Shown here one piece after another: positions 1 to 7,745 of a DNA stretch of 64,000 bases. Source of the stretch: Neobacillus niacini (GTDB taxonomy: Bacteria; Bacillota; Bacilli; Bacillales; Cytobacillaceae). Numbering within the stretch: the stretch's first letter is position 1; every line of letters starts with the position of its first letter. The notes beneath the pieces were generated by a model. It made no database searches, was not told where the DNA came from, and saw only the letters and a list, made by a program, of their open reading frames with translations. Made by a program: the position numbers and the translations under genes. Location of the stretch: positions 28,260 through 92,259 of the forward strand of contig NZ_JACWFG010000022.1 in NCBI RefSeq assembly GCF_019749295.1, in the 5' to 3' direction.

Positions 1-1346
1 TCATCAGGTTTGGTTGTCACATTACCGTAGTAGCTGTCTAAGATTGCTAATGGTCCGCCAACAGAAGTCTTTTCTCTCAATTCAACTGGTGCAGTACCTT
101 CTAATGGAAGGTGTTTTAACATTTTTGTAGCCTCATCCATTCCAAAAATGTTTTGTTGCTTTTCGTCACCGTACGTTCCCCAGTTATTCTGTACCGATTG
201 AGAAGGATCATAAAGCTGGTCAATCCACTTTGCTGTTAATTCAAGGTTTTTATTTGCAGATGTAACCACTAAACGTGAGCGGTCAAAGCCCATTCCATTT
301 GTTCTCGCAACATTTTGGTGCCCTTCAGGACCTTTTAATGGAGCTAACAAATCGTAGTCATTGCCCATTCCAGTGATATTTCCTTTATCCCATGTAAAGT
401 ACAAACCATATTTTTTGTCTCGGCCTTTTGCAAGATACGTGTTCCAATCATGCTCAAATGCCTCGATATCAATTAATCCTTCATTGTATAAATTGTTGAA
501 CCAGCTAATCGCCTTTTTATAGCTTTCATCAGCTGCAGTAAGTTTAACTTCTCCATCATTCGTTACCACCGTGAAATCCCAGTTATCTCCTAGACCAAAC
601 GCACCGAATAATGAATGTGGATCCTGTCCGCCATCATTAATAATGAATGACATAGGAATCTCATCCGCCTCGCCGTTGCCATTTGGATCCTGGGTTTTAA
701 AAGCGATTAATACTTGTTTTAACTCTTCTGTTGTTTTCGGAACCTCTAATCCTAATTTGTTTAACCATTCCATATTAATCCAAGGGAATGCATCTAGAGA
801 GTGAATACTTTCTTTTCCTTCACCTAACTCCTCAATCCATGGGAAAGCATAGATATGGCCGTCAGGTGCCGTCATCATTGCTTTGTATTGTGGTGCTTTT
901 TCAAGGACAGCTTGTAGGTTCGGCATATACTGAATTAAATCCTCAACCGGTACAATCACTCCATCCTTCGCATGCTTTAATAATTCATAATCGCTAAAGC
1001 CGGCATTAAAGATAGCGTCCGGAAGCTCACCGCTGGCGATGGCTAAATTTCTTTTTTCATTAAAAATATCGGTGGTATAGTTTCTCCAATCAATCTTCAC
1101 ACCCGTTTGATCTTCTAAGCGCTGAAAAATCAACTTGTCATTTGGATTTTCAGGAGCTAAGGGTGAACTAGATGTCATTATCTTTAAGGTTTTTTCCTCT
1201 TTCAATGGGAAGGTTACATCCTTTAGCCCATAATCCTTAGCTGAGAAACTTTCGCTGCCGCCGCTTTTACTGCTGCAGCCAGTTAAAAGTAACGAACCTG
1301 AAAGCAGAAGAGCTGAAGCCGTTGTAAACATTCTTTTTTTCATCAT
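1..1346 (-). CDS. Sugar ABC transporter substrate-binding lipoprotein (LplA/YtcQ-like), C-terminus cut off
   Basis: Extracytoplasmic binding protein of a carbohydrate ABC importer, anchored as a lipoprotein. The N-terminus reads MMKKRMFTTASALLLSGSLL, followed by the lipobox LLTGC and a Ser/Gly-rich linker. Family-typical stretches follow, such as LAIASGELPDAIFNAGFSDY and the Asp-rich loop DPNGNGEADEIP seen in LplA/YtcQ-type proteins. About 448 codons are present and the gene runs off the window start. Two adjacent ATGs are possible; the GAGGG ribosome site is better spaced for the second (1343). It is the last visible gene of a minus-strand operon behind two permeases, 19 bp after the nearer one. 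No ATPase gene is visible, as expected for this subfamily, which usually borrows MsmX-type ATPases. The transported sugar cannot be read from the sequence. Confidence 0.88.
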   Translation of the reverse strand, partial: MMKKRMFTTASALLLSGSLLLTGCSSKSGGSESFSAKDYGLKDVTFPLKEEKTLKIMTSSSPLAPENPNDKLIFQRLEDQTGVKIDWRNYTTDIFNEKRNLAIASGELPDAIFNAGFSDYELLKHAKDGVIVPVEDLIQYMPNLQAVLEKAPQYKAMMTAPDGHIYAFPWIEELGEGKESIHSLDAFPWINMEWLNKLGLEVPKTTEELKQVLIAFKTQDPNGNGEADEIPMSFIINDGGQDPHSLFGAFGLGDNWDFTVVTNDGEVKLTAADESYKKAISWFNNLYNEGLIDIEAFEHDWNTYLAKGRDKKYGLYFTWDKGNITGMGNDYDLLAPLKGPEGHQNVARTNGMGFDRSRLVVTSANKNLELTAKWIDQLYDPSQSVQNNWGTYGDEKQQNIFGMDEATKMLKHLPLEGTAPVELREKTSVGGPLAILDSYYGNVTTKPD

Positions 1347-1365
1347 AAACCCTCACTTTTTGGTT

Positions 1366-2253
1366 TTATTTTAGAGAACCTACCATTACTCCCTTTTCAA
1401 AATACTTTTGGAAGAATGGGTACATAATCAATAACGGTAAACTTGCAATGACAATTGATGAATAGCGGATCATCTCAGAAATCCTCATGAGCTCGTTTCT
1501 TGCCTCTACATCCGCAACCATTCCAGGCTGTACTTCATTTTGAATCAGAATCGAACGCAATACCAATTGCAATGGATGTAATTCTCGATCATCCAGGTAA
1601 ATCATTGCATCGAAGTAGGCATTCCATTGTCCAATGAAGGCATACAAAGCAAGAACAAAGATAATCGGTTTCGATAAAGGTAAAATGATCCGGAAGAAAA
1701 TTTTCAAATCGGAGGCTCCATCGATTCGTGCAGCTTCTTTCAGTTCATTTGGAACTGCCTTAAAATATGTTCTGGCGAGAATGATAAACCAGACATTAAC
1801 GGCACCAGGCAGAATAATCGCCCAAATCGTATTCAGCATTCCTAAATCACGAATCACAAAATAAGTCGGGATTAAGCCTCCTCCAAAAAACATGGTGAAT
1901 AAGAAGAAAATCATAAATACCTTTTTACCAACTAAACCATCTACCGATAACGCATATCCGGCAAAAAGACAAACGAGTACGGTCACAATGGTAAATCCAG
2001 TTGAATACAGGAGTGAGTTGAAAAACCCTCTCACAATGGTGTCATCTGTAAAGAGCCGCTTGTAACCTTCTAATGACCAATCAGAGGAATTTAACGATAG
2101 TCCTTTTCGAATGATTGCATTTGGCTCTAGGAAAGATGATAGAAAGACATATAATAGTGGTCCTACTATGACAAGGACAATAATTGTCAGTAGAATATTA
2201 TTGGTCAAAAGAAGAATTCGGTCGCCTTTTGCATGTTTGATTTGACTGTTCAT
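1366..2253 (-). CDS. Carbohydrate ABC transporter permease (LplC/YtcP-like)
   Basis: Inner-membrane permease of the importer. It is 295 residues long with about six hydrophobic segments, and carries the binding-protein-dependent permease EAA loop ELKEAARIDGASDLKIFFRI in its second half, which contacts the ATPase. The C-terminus MYPFFQKYFEKGVMVGSLK is the usual ending of MalG/LplC-type subunits. The start follows an AAGGAGG-like site and lies 16 bp after the upstream permease gene, so the genes are cotranscribed. The partner is the LplB-like permease at 2270-3238. Family assignment is firm; substrate is unknown. Confidence 0.92.
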   Translation of the reverse strand: MNSQIKHAKGDRILLLTNNILLTIIVLVIVGPLLYVFLSSFLEPNAIIRKGLSLNSSDWSLEGYKRLFTDDTIVRGFFNSLLYSTGFTIVTVLVCLFAGYALSVDGLVGKKVFMIFFLFTMFFGGGLIPTYFVIRDLGMLNTIWAIILPGAVNVWFIILARTYFKAVPNELKEAARIDGASDLKIFFRIILPLSKPIIFVLALYAFIGQWNAYFDAMIYLDDRELHPLQLVLRSILIQNEVQPGMVADVEARNELMRISEMIRYSSIVIASLPLLIMYPFFQKYFEKGVMVGSLK

Positions 2254-2269
2254 ACTTTTTCCTCCTTCC

Positions 2270-3238
2270 TTAAACGAGTCCTTCGCCTTCGTTTAATTTT
2301 TTAACCACCTGATTGACCACTCCAAGTAAAATGACATTTACAACGGCATTAAATAATCCAACGGCAGTCGCAAACGAGTAATCACCTGCCAGCAGCCCCC
2401 GTTTATAAACATAAGTAGCAATAATTTCTGATGATGGCGAATTCATTGGTGTCTGCAATAAATACGCTTTTTCAAAGCCAATCCCCATGATTCCTCCAGC
2501 CGCTAAGATAAACAATACAGCCATCACAGGCTTAAGCGTCGGAAGATCGATATGCCAGATTCGCTGCAGGAGTGATGCTCCGTCAAGTGTCGCAGCTTCA
2601 TGAAGCTGCGGGTCAACGTTCGCTAGTGCGGCAACGTAAACGATCGAAGCCCACCCCGCACCCTGCCATACTCCAGACCAGATGTAGATACTTCTAAAAT
2701 AATCCGGGTCAGACATGAATGAAATCGGCTTGTCTAAAAAGGTGGATAATATGGCATTAACAGGTCCAACCGGTGATAGGAAAAGAAAGACCATCCCCGA
2801 CACGACAACCACAGATATAAAATGCGGTGCATATAGGGCTAACTGAACATTCTTTTTCACACTCGATTTTCTCAGTTGGTTTAGCATCAAGGCCAAAATA
2901 ATCGGAATCGGGAAACCGATGAGTAGTTCAAATGAACTTAATTTAATCGTGTTCATTAATATTTCGATAAAATTAGGTGACGTTAGGAAACTTGTAAAAT
3001 GCTTAAAACCTACCCATTCACTCCCTGTAATCCCACGGATCGGACTAAAATCTTTAAAGGCAATCGTCGCTCCGTATATGGGGATGTACTTAAATATAAT
3101 GGTAAGAATAACGGCAGGGGCAATAAGCAAATATAGAATGTAGTTCTTTTTAATATAAGTAAGGTTTCTGCTTAGTTTTGAAGTTGCTGCTGGTTTACTA
3201 ACCGGCATGGTTTGCTCTGCTTTTACTAGTTCTTCCAC
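2270..3238 (-). CDS. Carbohydrate ABC transporter permease (LplB-like)
   Basis: First gene of the importer operon, 322 residues. A cytoplasmic N-terminal tail of about 30 residues is followed by roughly six membrane helices; the EAA loop reads LHEAATLDGASLLQRIWHID. The sequence KNYILYLLIAPAVILTIIFK begins helix 1, and the GSEWVGFKHF segment is typical of LplB-type proteins. The gene has a cre-like palindrome 31 bp upstream of its start. The two-component genes at 6165-9519 lie on the same strand nearby and, by analogy with YesMN/LplABC loci, probably control this operon; that link is inferred from position only. Confidence 0.92.
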   Translation of the reverse strand: MEELVKAEQTMPVSKPAATSKLSRNLTYIKKNYILYLLIAPAVILTIIFKYIPIYGATIAFKDFSPIRGITGSEWVGFKHFTSFLTSPNFIEILMNTIKLSSFELLIGFPIPIILALMLNQLRKSSVKKNVQLALYAPHFISVVVVSGMVFLFLSPVGPVNAILSTFLDKPISFMSDPDYFRSIYIWSGVWQGAGWASIVYVAALANVDPQLHEAATLDGASLLQRIWHIDLPTLKPVMAVLFILAAGGIMGIGFEKAYLLQTPMNSPSSEIIATYVYKRGLLAGDYSFATAVGLFNAVVNVILLGVVNQVVKKLNEGEGLV

Positions 3239-3268
3239 TCTCTTACCCTCCTATCAACTTAGTTCTGC

Positions 3269-3282
3269 TGAAAGCACTTTCA
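3269..3282. promoter_or_regulatory. Candidate cre (CcpA) operator
   Basis: TGAAAGCACTTTCA differs by one base from the symmetric cre ideal TGAAAGCGCTTTCA. It sits 31 bp upstream of the importer operon, a plausible position for carbon catabolite repression. A LacI-family repressor other than CcpA could use the same site. Confidence 0.6.
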
Positions 3283-3410
3283 ACATGGGTTAAATATAAC
3301 AAAAGGGGGAGAATTAAGAGTTTAATATTTTTGGTTATAGCAGTTTAAAATTTTCGGAAGTTTGACATCGCTTTCACTCTGTTTTTCCGATATGATGGGT
3401 AGGAGAAAGG

Positions 3411-4325
3411 ATGTGGGATATGCCATACAAAGCACGTGATGTATCAGTAATATTAATGATTTTACGAGTTTTAAACAAACGAATGAAATTGTCTGAAGAT
3501 GAGCATTGGTATTATTTAAACCAAGAAAAAGGGTTTAGAGGGGAAATACAGTTTGATATATTGACGGAGAAACTTAAACGCGACTGTTATATTTTGAATG
3601 ATTTGCAGCTTGAGAGCAGCACGTCTAGTTTTCAACTTGATTCAACCCTTATTTTTCAAGAGACCTGTTCCCTCTTTGATGTAAAAAATTACGAAGGCGA
3701 GTACATTTATGACGCAGAATATTTTAAAACTATTGGCGGACGAGATATACAGAACCCGCTAGACCAATTAAAACGAAGTAAGTTACTGCTGAACAATCTT
3801 CTTCAATCACTAGGAAGCAAACTTACGATTGAAGCATATGTCATTTTCATCAACCCCCAGTTTACGTTGTATCAAACTCCACCTGACCTGCCTATAATAC
3901 TTCCCACCCAGCTTGACGCCTTTATAAGAAAATTAGACCAGAAACCATCAAGGCTCAATCAGTCGCATAAAAATCTAGCGGACAAGCTCATTTCATTGCA
4001 CCAAACAGTACCACCCAAAATTCAGGTTCCTAACTATAGCTATGAGGCGATGAAGAAAGGGCTAACCTGCTGTAAATGTGACTCATTTTCAGTGACGATA
4101 GTTGGGAAGAAATTGATTTGTGGTGAATGTGGATGTGAAGAACTGGTAACAGTTTCCGTAATGCGCAATGTAGAGGAATTCAAGCTTTTGTTTCCCGAGC
4201 AAAAAATCACGACAAACGTTATTCATGAATGGTGTGGCGTAGTCGATTCTAGGAAAAGAATAAGCAGAGTATTGAGAAAGAATCTTAAAATTACTGGTCT
4301 TGGCCAATGGGCCTTCTATGAGTGA
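3411..4325 (+). CDS. NERD-domain protein with C-terminal zinc ribbon
   Basis: A 304-residue cytoplasmic protein. The NERD (nuclease-related) domain occupies about residues 38-135: GFRGEIQFDILTEKL, a conserved acidic/Lys core FDVKNYEGEYIY, and the downstream helix NPLDQLKRSKLLLNNLL. A zinc ribbon with paired CxxC knuckles (CCKCD and CGECGC) follows near residues 222-247. NERD proteins are predicted nucleic-acid enzymes related to restriction-endonuclease folds; activity here is not proven. The start at 3411 is preceded by AGGAG at good spacing; a second ATG three codons on is also possible. It is a single gene, opposite in strand to the sugar genes on both sides, and ends in its own terminator. 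Confidence 0.85.
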   Translation: MWDMPYKARDVSVILMILRVLNKRMKLSEDEHWYYLNQEKGFRGEIQFDILTEKLKRDCYILNDLQLESSTSSFQLDSTLIFQETCSLFDVKNYEGEYIYDAEYFKTIGGRDIQNPLDQLKRSKLLLNNLLQSLGSKLTIEAYVIFINPQFTLYQTPPDLPIILPTQLDAFIRKLDQKPSRLNQSHKNLADKLISLHQTVPPKIQVPNYSYEAMKKGLTCCKCDSFSVTIVGKKLICGECGCEELVTVSVMRNVEEFKLLFPEQKITTNVIHEWCGVVDSRKRISRVLRKNLKITGLGQWAFYE

Positions 4326-4353
4326 AATGTAGAATGATCCTATTATAGAATTT

Positions 4354-4386
4354 TGTCCTTAAGAGATGTCTTAAGGACATTTTTTT
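4354..4386 (+). terminator. Intrinsic terminator of the NERD gene
   Basis: Perfect 10-bp stem TGTCCTTAAG / CTTAAGGACA with a 6-nt loop, followed by seven T. Confidence 0.9.
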
Positions 4387-4437
4387 ATCTCGATAATTTG
4401 AAGATTGAAGACATATCTTTTGATTCTCCTGTGAGTT

Positions 4438-4742
4438 ATGTCCTCTATCCCCCTGATTGAGGACTAATCCTCTTTGGGCTCTTCTTTGTTTTGTCCTCAA
4501 TACCCCTGATTGAGGACTAATCCTCTTTGGGCTCTTCCTTGTTTTGTCCTCAATACCCTTGATTGAGGACTAATCCTCTTTGTGCTCTTGCTTGTTTTGT
4601 CCTCAATACCCCTGATTGAGGACTAATCCTCTTTGGCCTCTTCCTTGTTTTGTCCTCAATCCCCTTGATTGAGGACTAATCCTCTTTGGGCCCTTCCTTG
4701 TTTTGTCCTCAATACCCCTGATTGAGGACTAATCTAGCAGGA
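4438..4742. repeat. Six-copy 53-bp tandem array of hairpin units (array 1)
   Basis: Copies begin at 4438, 4491, 4544, 4597, 4650 and 4703, exactly 53 bp apart. Each unit contains an inverted repeat GTCCTCAAT / ATTGAGGAC with a 7-nt loop (first copy slightly diverged), then a less conserved CTAATCCTCTTTGGGCTCTT spacer. A partial reversed unit (AAGTCCTCAATCAGG) follows at 4755-4769. No ORF of note crosses it. A related array lies at 26757-26980. Confidence 0.93.
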
Positions 4743-4796
4743 CCTTGTAAATTTAAGTCCTCAATCAGGTGTAACCAGGTATTCATTCGTTCCTAA

Positions 4797-4828
4797 ATAG
4801 AAAAATCCCCTAGTTAGTAAACTAGAGG
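4797..4828 (-). terminator. Terminator of the kinase-regulator-binding protein operon
   Basis: Read on the minus strand, CCTCTAGT / ACTAGGGG forms an 8-bp stem (one G-U) followed by ATTTTTCTATTT, directly after the stop codon of the gene at 4835-6136. Confidence 0.8.
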
Positions 4829-4834
4829 ACTCTA

Positions 4835-6136
4835 TTACTTTTTGATATCTTTTAAACCATTATTAATTTTCTCTACTGCTCTGTTTGCGGCTTCTTCAAC
4901 ATTTTCCCCTTCCAGCCCGACGTCTTCAAATAACTCTTTAATCGCTTCGCTGATAACTGGATAAGCTGGAGTTACTGGTCGACTTTTTGAGTAGTTTTGG
5001 TCTTGTTGGACAAAGATATTTTTGGGATATTCATTGAGTTCCGGGAAGTCTTTTGCAACTGAATATCTCGCAGGTAAATCACCGGAAATCTCAACGAACA
5101 TTTTCGCCCCTTCATACCCTGTAGCGAACTTCACAAATTCCCATGCCTCCTCTGGATGCTTGGTTTTGGAGGAAATTCCCAGCGCCCAACCGCCATTCGG
5201 GGCCACTTGATATTTACCCTTTGGCAGGGGGGCGACCCCATAATCTTCTCCTAATACAAAACCAGGAGTTTGCTGCAATTCCCATATCGCCCAAGAACCC
5301 AGTATTGTCATCCCAAGCTTATCATTTTCAAAAGGAGTCGGAGGCATTTCAACCGCCGCTACCTCATGCTTACGATATAAATCTTGATAAAATTGCAGGG
5401 CTTCTAATGCTTCCGGAGAATTGAGATATCCTTCTGCGGTTGACCCATCTGGACTAATCACGTCTGCTCCAAACTGCCAAAGGATCGGCATTTTAAAATA
5501 GGCAGGTGCTTCTCCAACATTAAAGCCTTGGGCCGGGTCTATTCCTATCACACCTTTTGAAGGATCGTTGATTTTTTTTGCAATTTCCAGCACTTCATCC
5601 CACGTCATAGGATGGTCTGGATTTCCTGAAGGAAAGGGGATTCCAGCCTCCCTGAATAGATTCATATTATAAAATAAGGCAATGCTCGATTCCACTATGG
5701 GAGCAAGGTAAATTTCATCTTTATAGATTAACCCCTTTAATACACCTTCAGGTATATCGTCAATATTCCCTTCCTCTTTCATATAAGAATCAATCGATAA
5801 AAGCGAACCAGAATTTGCATAAAGAGCCAGGTTCGGACTATCAATTGCCATTATATCGGGATGGTTTCCTGCAGCCAGTTCCGTACGCAGTCTTAATTCG
5901 TATTCACTTCCCCAGTGCATCGATTGCATATTAATTTTAATAGTGGGGTGCGCTGCTTCAAAGGCTGCAACCATCTCTTCATATGCCTGATTAAACGCCG
6001 GATTCGTTAAATTCCGTAAAAAGGTCAGCTCGACTTGCTTTATCGGTTTCTCCTTATCTGGACTTTTACCTGATAAAGAAAAAAAGGCGAATCCCGCTAT
6101 ACCCAAAACAATGATGAGTGTTACCCATTTCTTCAC
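4835..6136 (-). CDS. Family-1 extracellular sugar-binding protein without lipobox
   Basis: A 433-residue solute-binding protein, with the domain starting around QVELTFLRNLTNP and containing typical family-1 blocks (AAGNHPDIMAIDSPNLALYA, GGWALGISSKTKHPEEAWEF). The N-terminus MKKWVTLIIVLGIAGFAFF is hydrophobic, but no Cys follows, so it is either a cleaved secreted protein or, more likely, stays tethered by its signal anchor. It is the third gene of a kinase-regulator-binding protein operon (28 bp after the regulator gene) with no permease of its own. The context suggests it either presents ligand to the sensor kinase or serves the importer at 1-3238. Assignment to the family is firm; role is inference. 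Confidence 0.88.
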   Translation of the reverse strand: MKKWVTLIIVLGIAGFAFFSLSGKSPDKEKPIKQVELTFLRNLTNPAFNQAYEEMVAAFEAAHPTIKINMQSMHWGSEYELRLRTELAAGNHPDIMAIDSPNLALYANSGSLLSIDSYMKEEGNIDDIPEGVLKGLIYKDEIYLAPIVESSIALFYNMNLFREAGIPFPSGNPDHPMTWDEVLEIAKKINDPSKGVIGIDPAQGFNVGEAPAYFKMPILWQFGADVISPDGSTAEGYLNSPEALEALQFYQDLYRKHEVAAVEMPPTPFENDKLGMTILGSWAIWELQQTPGFVLGEDYGVAPLPKGKYQVAPNGGWALGISSKTKHPEEAWEFVKFATGYEGAKMFVEISGDLPARYSVAKDFPELNEYPKNIFVQQDQNYSKSRPVTPAYPVISEAIKELFEDVGLEGENVEEAANRAVEKINNGLKDIKK

Positions 6137-6164
6137 CTAAAATCTCCTCCTCCCTGCAACCGAC

Positions 6165-7745
6165 TTATTCTCCAATCGAGTTACGAAATTCTAAAGGTGT
6201 TTGTCCAAAATGTTTTTTAAAGACCGTACTAAAATACCCTGAGTTTGAAAAACCAACTAAGTTACTGACATCAATGATTTTCAGCTGTTTATCTTTAAGT
6301 AATTGTTTTGCCTTCTTCATTCTCAAATTCACCAGATAATCACTAAAGTTCTGGCCGACATGATGTTTGAAGGTTTCCGATAAATGGGCACTATTAATGT
6401 GAAATAGAGCGGACAAGGTAGTAAGGGATATTTCACTTGCATAATGCTGGTCCAAATAATGGCGGATACTATCGATTAATTTCTTATTGGAAAAACGAGC
6501 AAGGCGAATTTTTCCAATGATTAATGAGGCTAATTGAATCAGGTCCTCTTTCACTTTATGCTGCGAATAAAGCTTCCATATATTTTGCTGGCAATTCCAA
6601 ATCGTATTTTGGATGTCCTTCGTCTCGACATCGTACTTTTTGGCTAATGACCCCAACATAAATAACACTTGGTTAGCCGCAAAGGAAAACGACATAACCG
6701 AACGTCCTTCAGACCCTTCCAGAACGACCTCTAAATTCTCTTTAAAAGCAGCAAAATCAACATTTTCAATGGAATTCGTTATACGTCTTTCAAAATCCGG
6801 AGAAAAGTCAAACACTTCTTCGCTTGCAGCAGTTTGGTCCATAATCTGTGACCTTGACCCAAGTTGACTTTGGCTCCAAGCAAGTAAACTGGATATATAT
6901 CCACTTCGATATTCTGAAAGTCCATTTACAATCGTACCAATTCCAATGACACTTTCTAATTTTAATAGCTTGTTAACGTTTTGCTGGATTTGCAAAACGA
7001 ATTGATTTGTCTCTGGTGAATTGCCTTCCATTACCTTTAAAAATTGAACCATATTTGGATAGCTTGGATCCTCAAATACATAGGTTGCTCTTTGTTGTTG
7101 AGCCATTTCCTTGCACAACAACTGAAATGGCATCCTTAGCTCCTCCAGGCGCTTGGGATCGTGGCTTTCTCTAATTTCCACTGTTATAAATTGTACCTTC
7201 GTATTCTCATTTGCCAGTTCTTCTAATTGAAGCTGCTGAAGTCTTTCAATCACAATCGGAAGATGTAATACTTCTTCTTTTGCTAAATGAAGGATAAATT
7301 GTTCCTGTAATTCTTGTATATGAGAATGAACAAGTCGGCTCATTTGTGCGATTTCAACCTGTTTTCTTTTTTCTTCTTCTATTTCTTTCCGAATTTTCCT
7401 CAGTGCTTCTACTAATTCATCAGGGGCAACAGGTTTTAATAAGTAGTCCTTAACCCCTTGCTGCAGTGAATTCCTCACATATTCAAAATCAGAATAACCT
7501 GATAAAACGATGACTTTTACATGGGGAAAATCTCGATGACAACGTTTGGCTAACTCTACTCCATCCATAATAGGCATTCTCATATCGGTAATCACGATAT
7601 CGATATCTTGGGTTTGGAGGATTTCAAGAGCTTCTTTTCCATTTGAAGCCTCTTCGACTAGTTGAAATCCCTCTTCCTCCCAGTCTACTTTTAAGCGTAA
7701 GCCCTTTCGAATTTGAATCTCATCATCCGTAATTAACACGTTCAT
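6165..7745 (-). CDS. YesN-type response regulator (REC + AraC HTH)
   Basis: A 526-residue transcription regulator. The receiver domain spans residues 1-120, with the acidic pair D7/D8, phosphoacceptor D54 (in VITDMRMP) and the Lys in LLKPVAPDE. A long middle region of about 300 residues follows, then two AraC-type helix-turn-helix motifs in the last 100 residues (ISLTTLSALFHINSAHLSET and KIIDVSNLVGFSNSGYFSTV). The gene overlaps the 3' end of the upstream kinase gene by 23 bp, showing translational coupling. Likely target: the sugar importer operon on the same strand, by analogy to YesMN systems. Confidence 0.93.
   Translation of the reverse strand: MNVLITDDEIQIRKGLRLKVDWEEEGFQLVEEASNGKEALEILQTQDIDIVITDMRMPIMDGVELAKRCHRDFPHVKVIVLSGYSDFEYVRNSLQQGVKDYLLKPVAPDELVEALRKIRKEIEEEKRKQVEIAQMSRLVHSHIQELQEQFILHLAKEEVLHLPIVIERLQQLQLEELANENTKVQFITVEIRESHDPKRLEELRMPFQLLCKEMAQQQRATYVFEDPSYPNMVQFLKVMEGNSPETNQFVLQIQQNVNKLLKLESVIGIGTIVNGLSEYRSGYISSLLAWSQSQLGSRSQIMDQTAASEEVFDFSPDFERRITNSIENVDFAAFKENLEVVLEGSEGRSVMSFSFAANQVLFMLGSLAKKYDVETKDIQNTIWNCQQNIWKLYSQHKVKEDLIQLASLIIGKIRLARFSNKKLIDSIRHYLDQHYASEISLTTLSALFHINSAHLSETFKHHVGQNFSDYLVNLRMKKAKQLLKDKQLKIIDVSNLVGFSNSGYFSTVFKKHFGQTPLEFRNSIGE

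Noticed and set aside
3362..3396. TTGACA...TATGAT promoter before the NERD gene
   Set aside because: The spacer is 23 bp, too long for a sigma-A promoter.
4438..4742. Possible CRISPR array
   Set aside because: Units are continuous 53-bp repeats with conserved spacer parts, not conserved repeats with unique spacers, and there are no cas genes.
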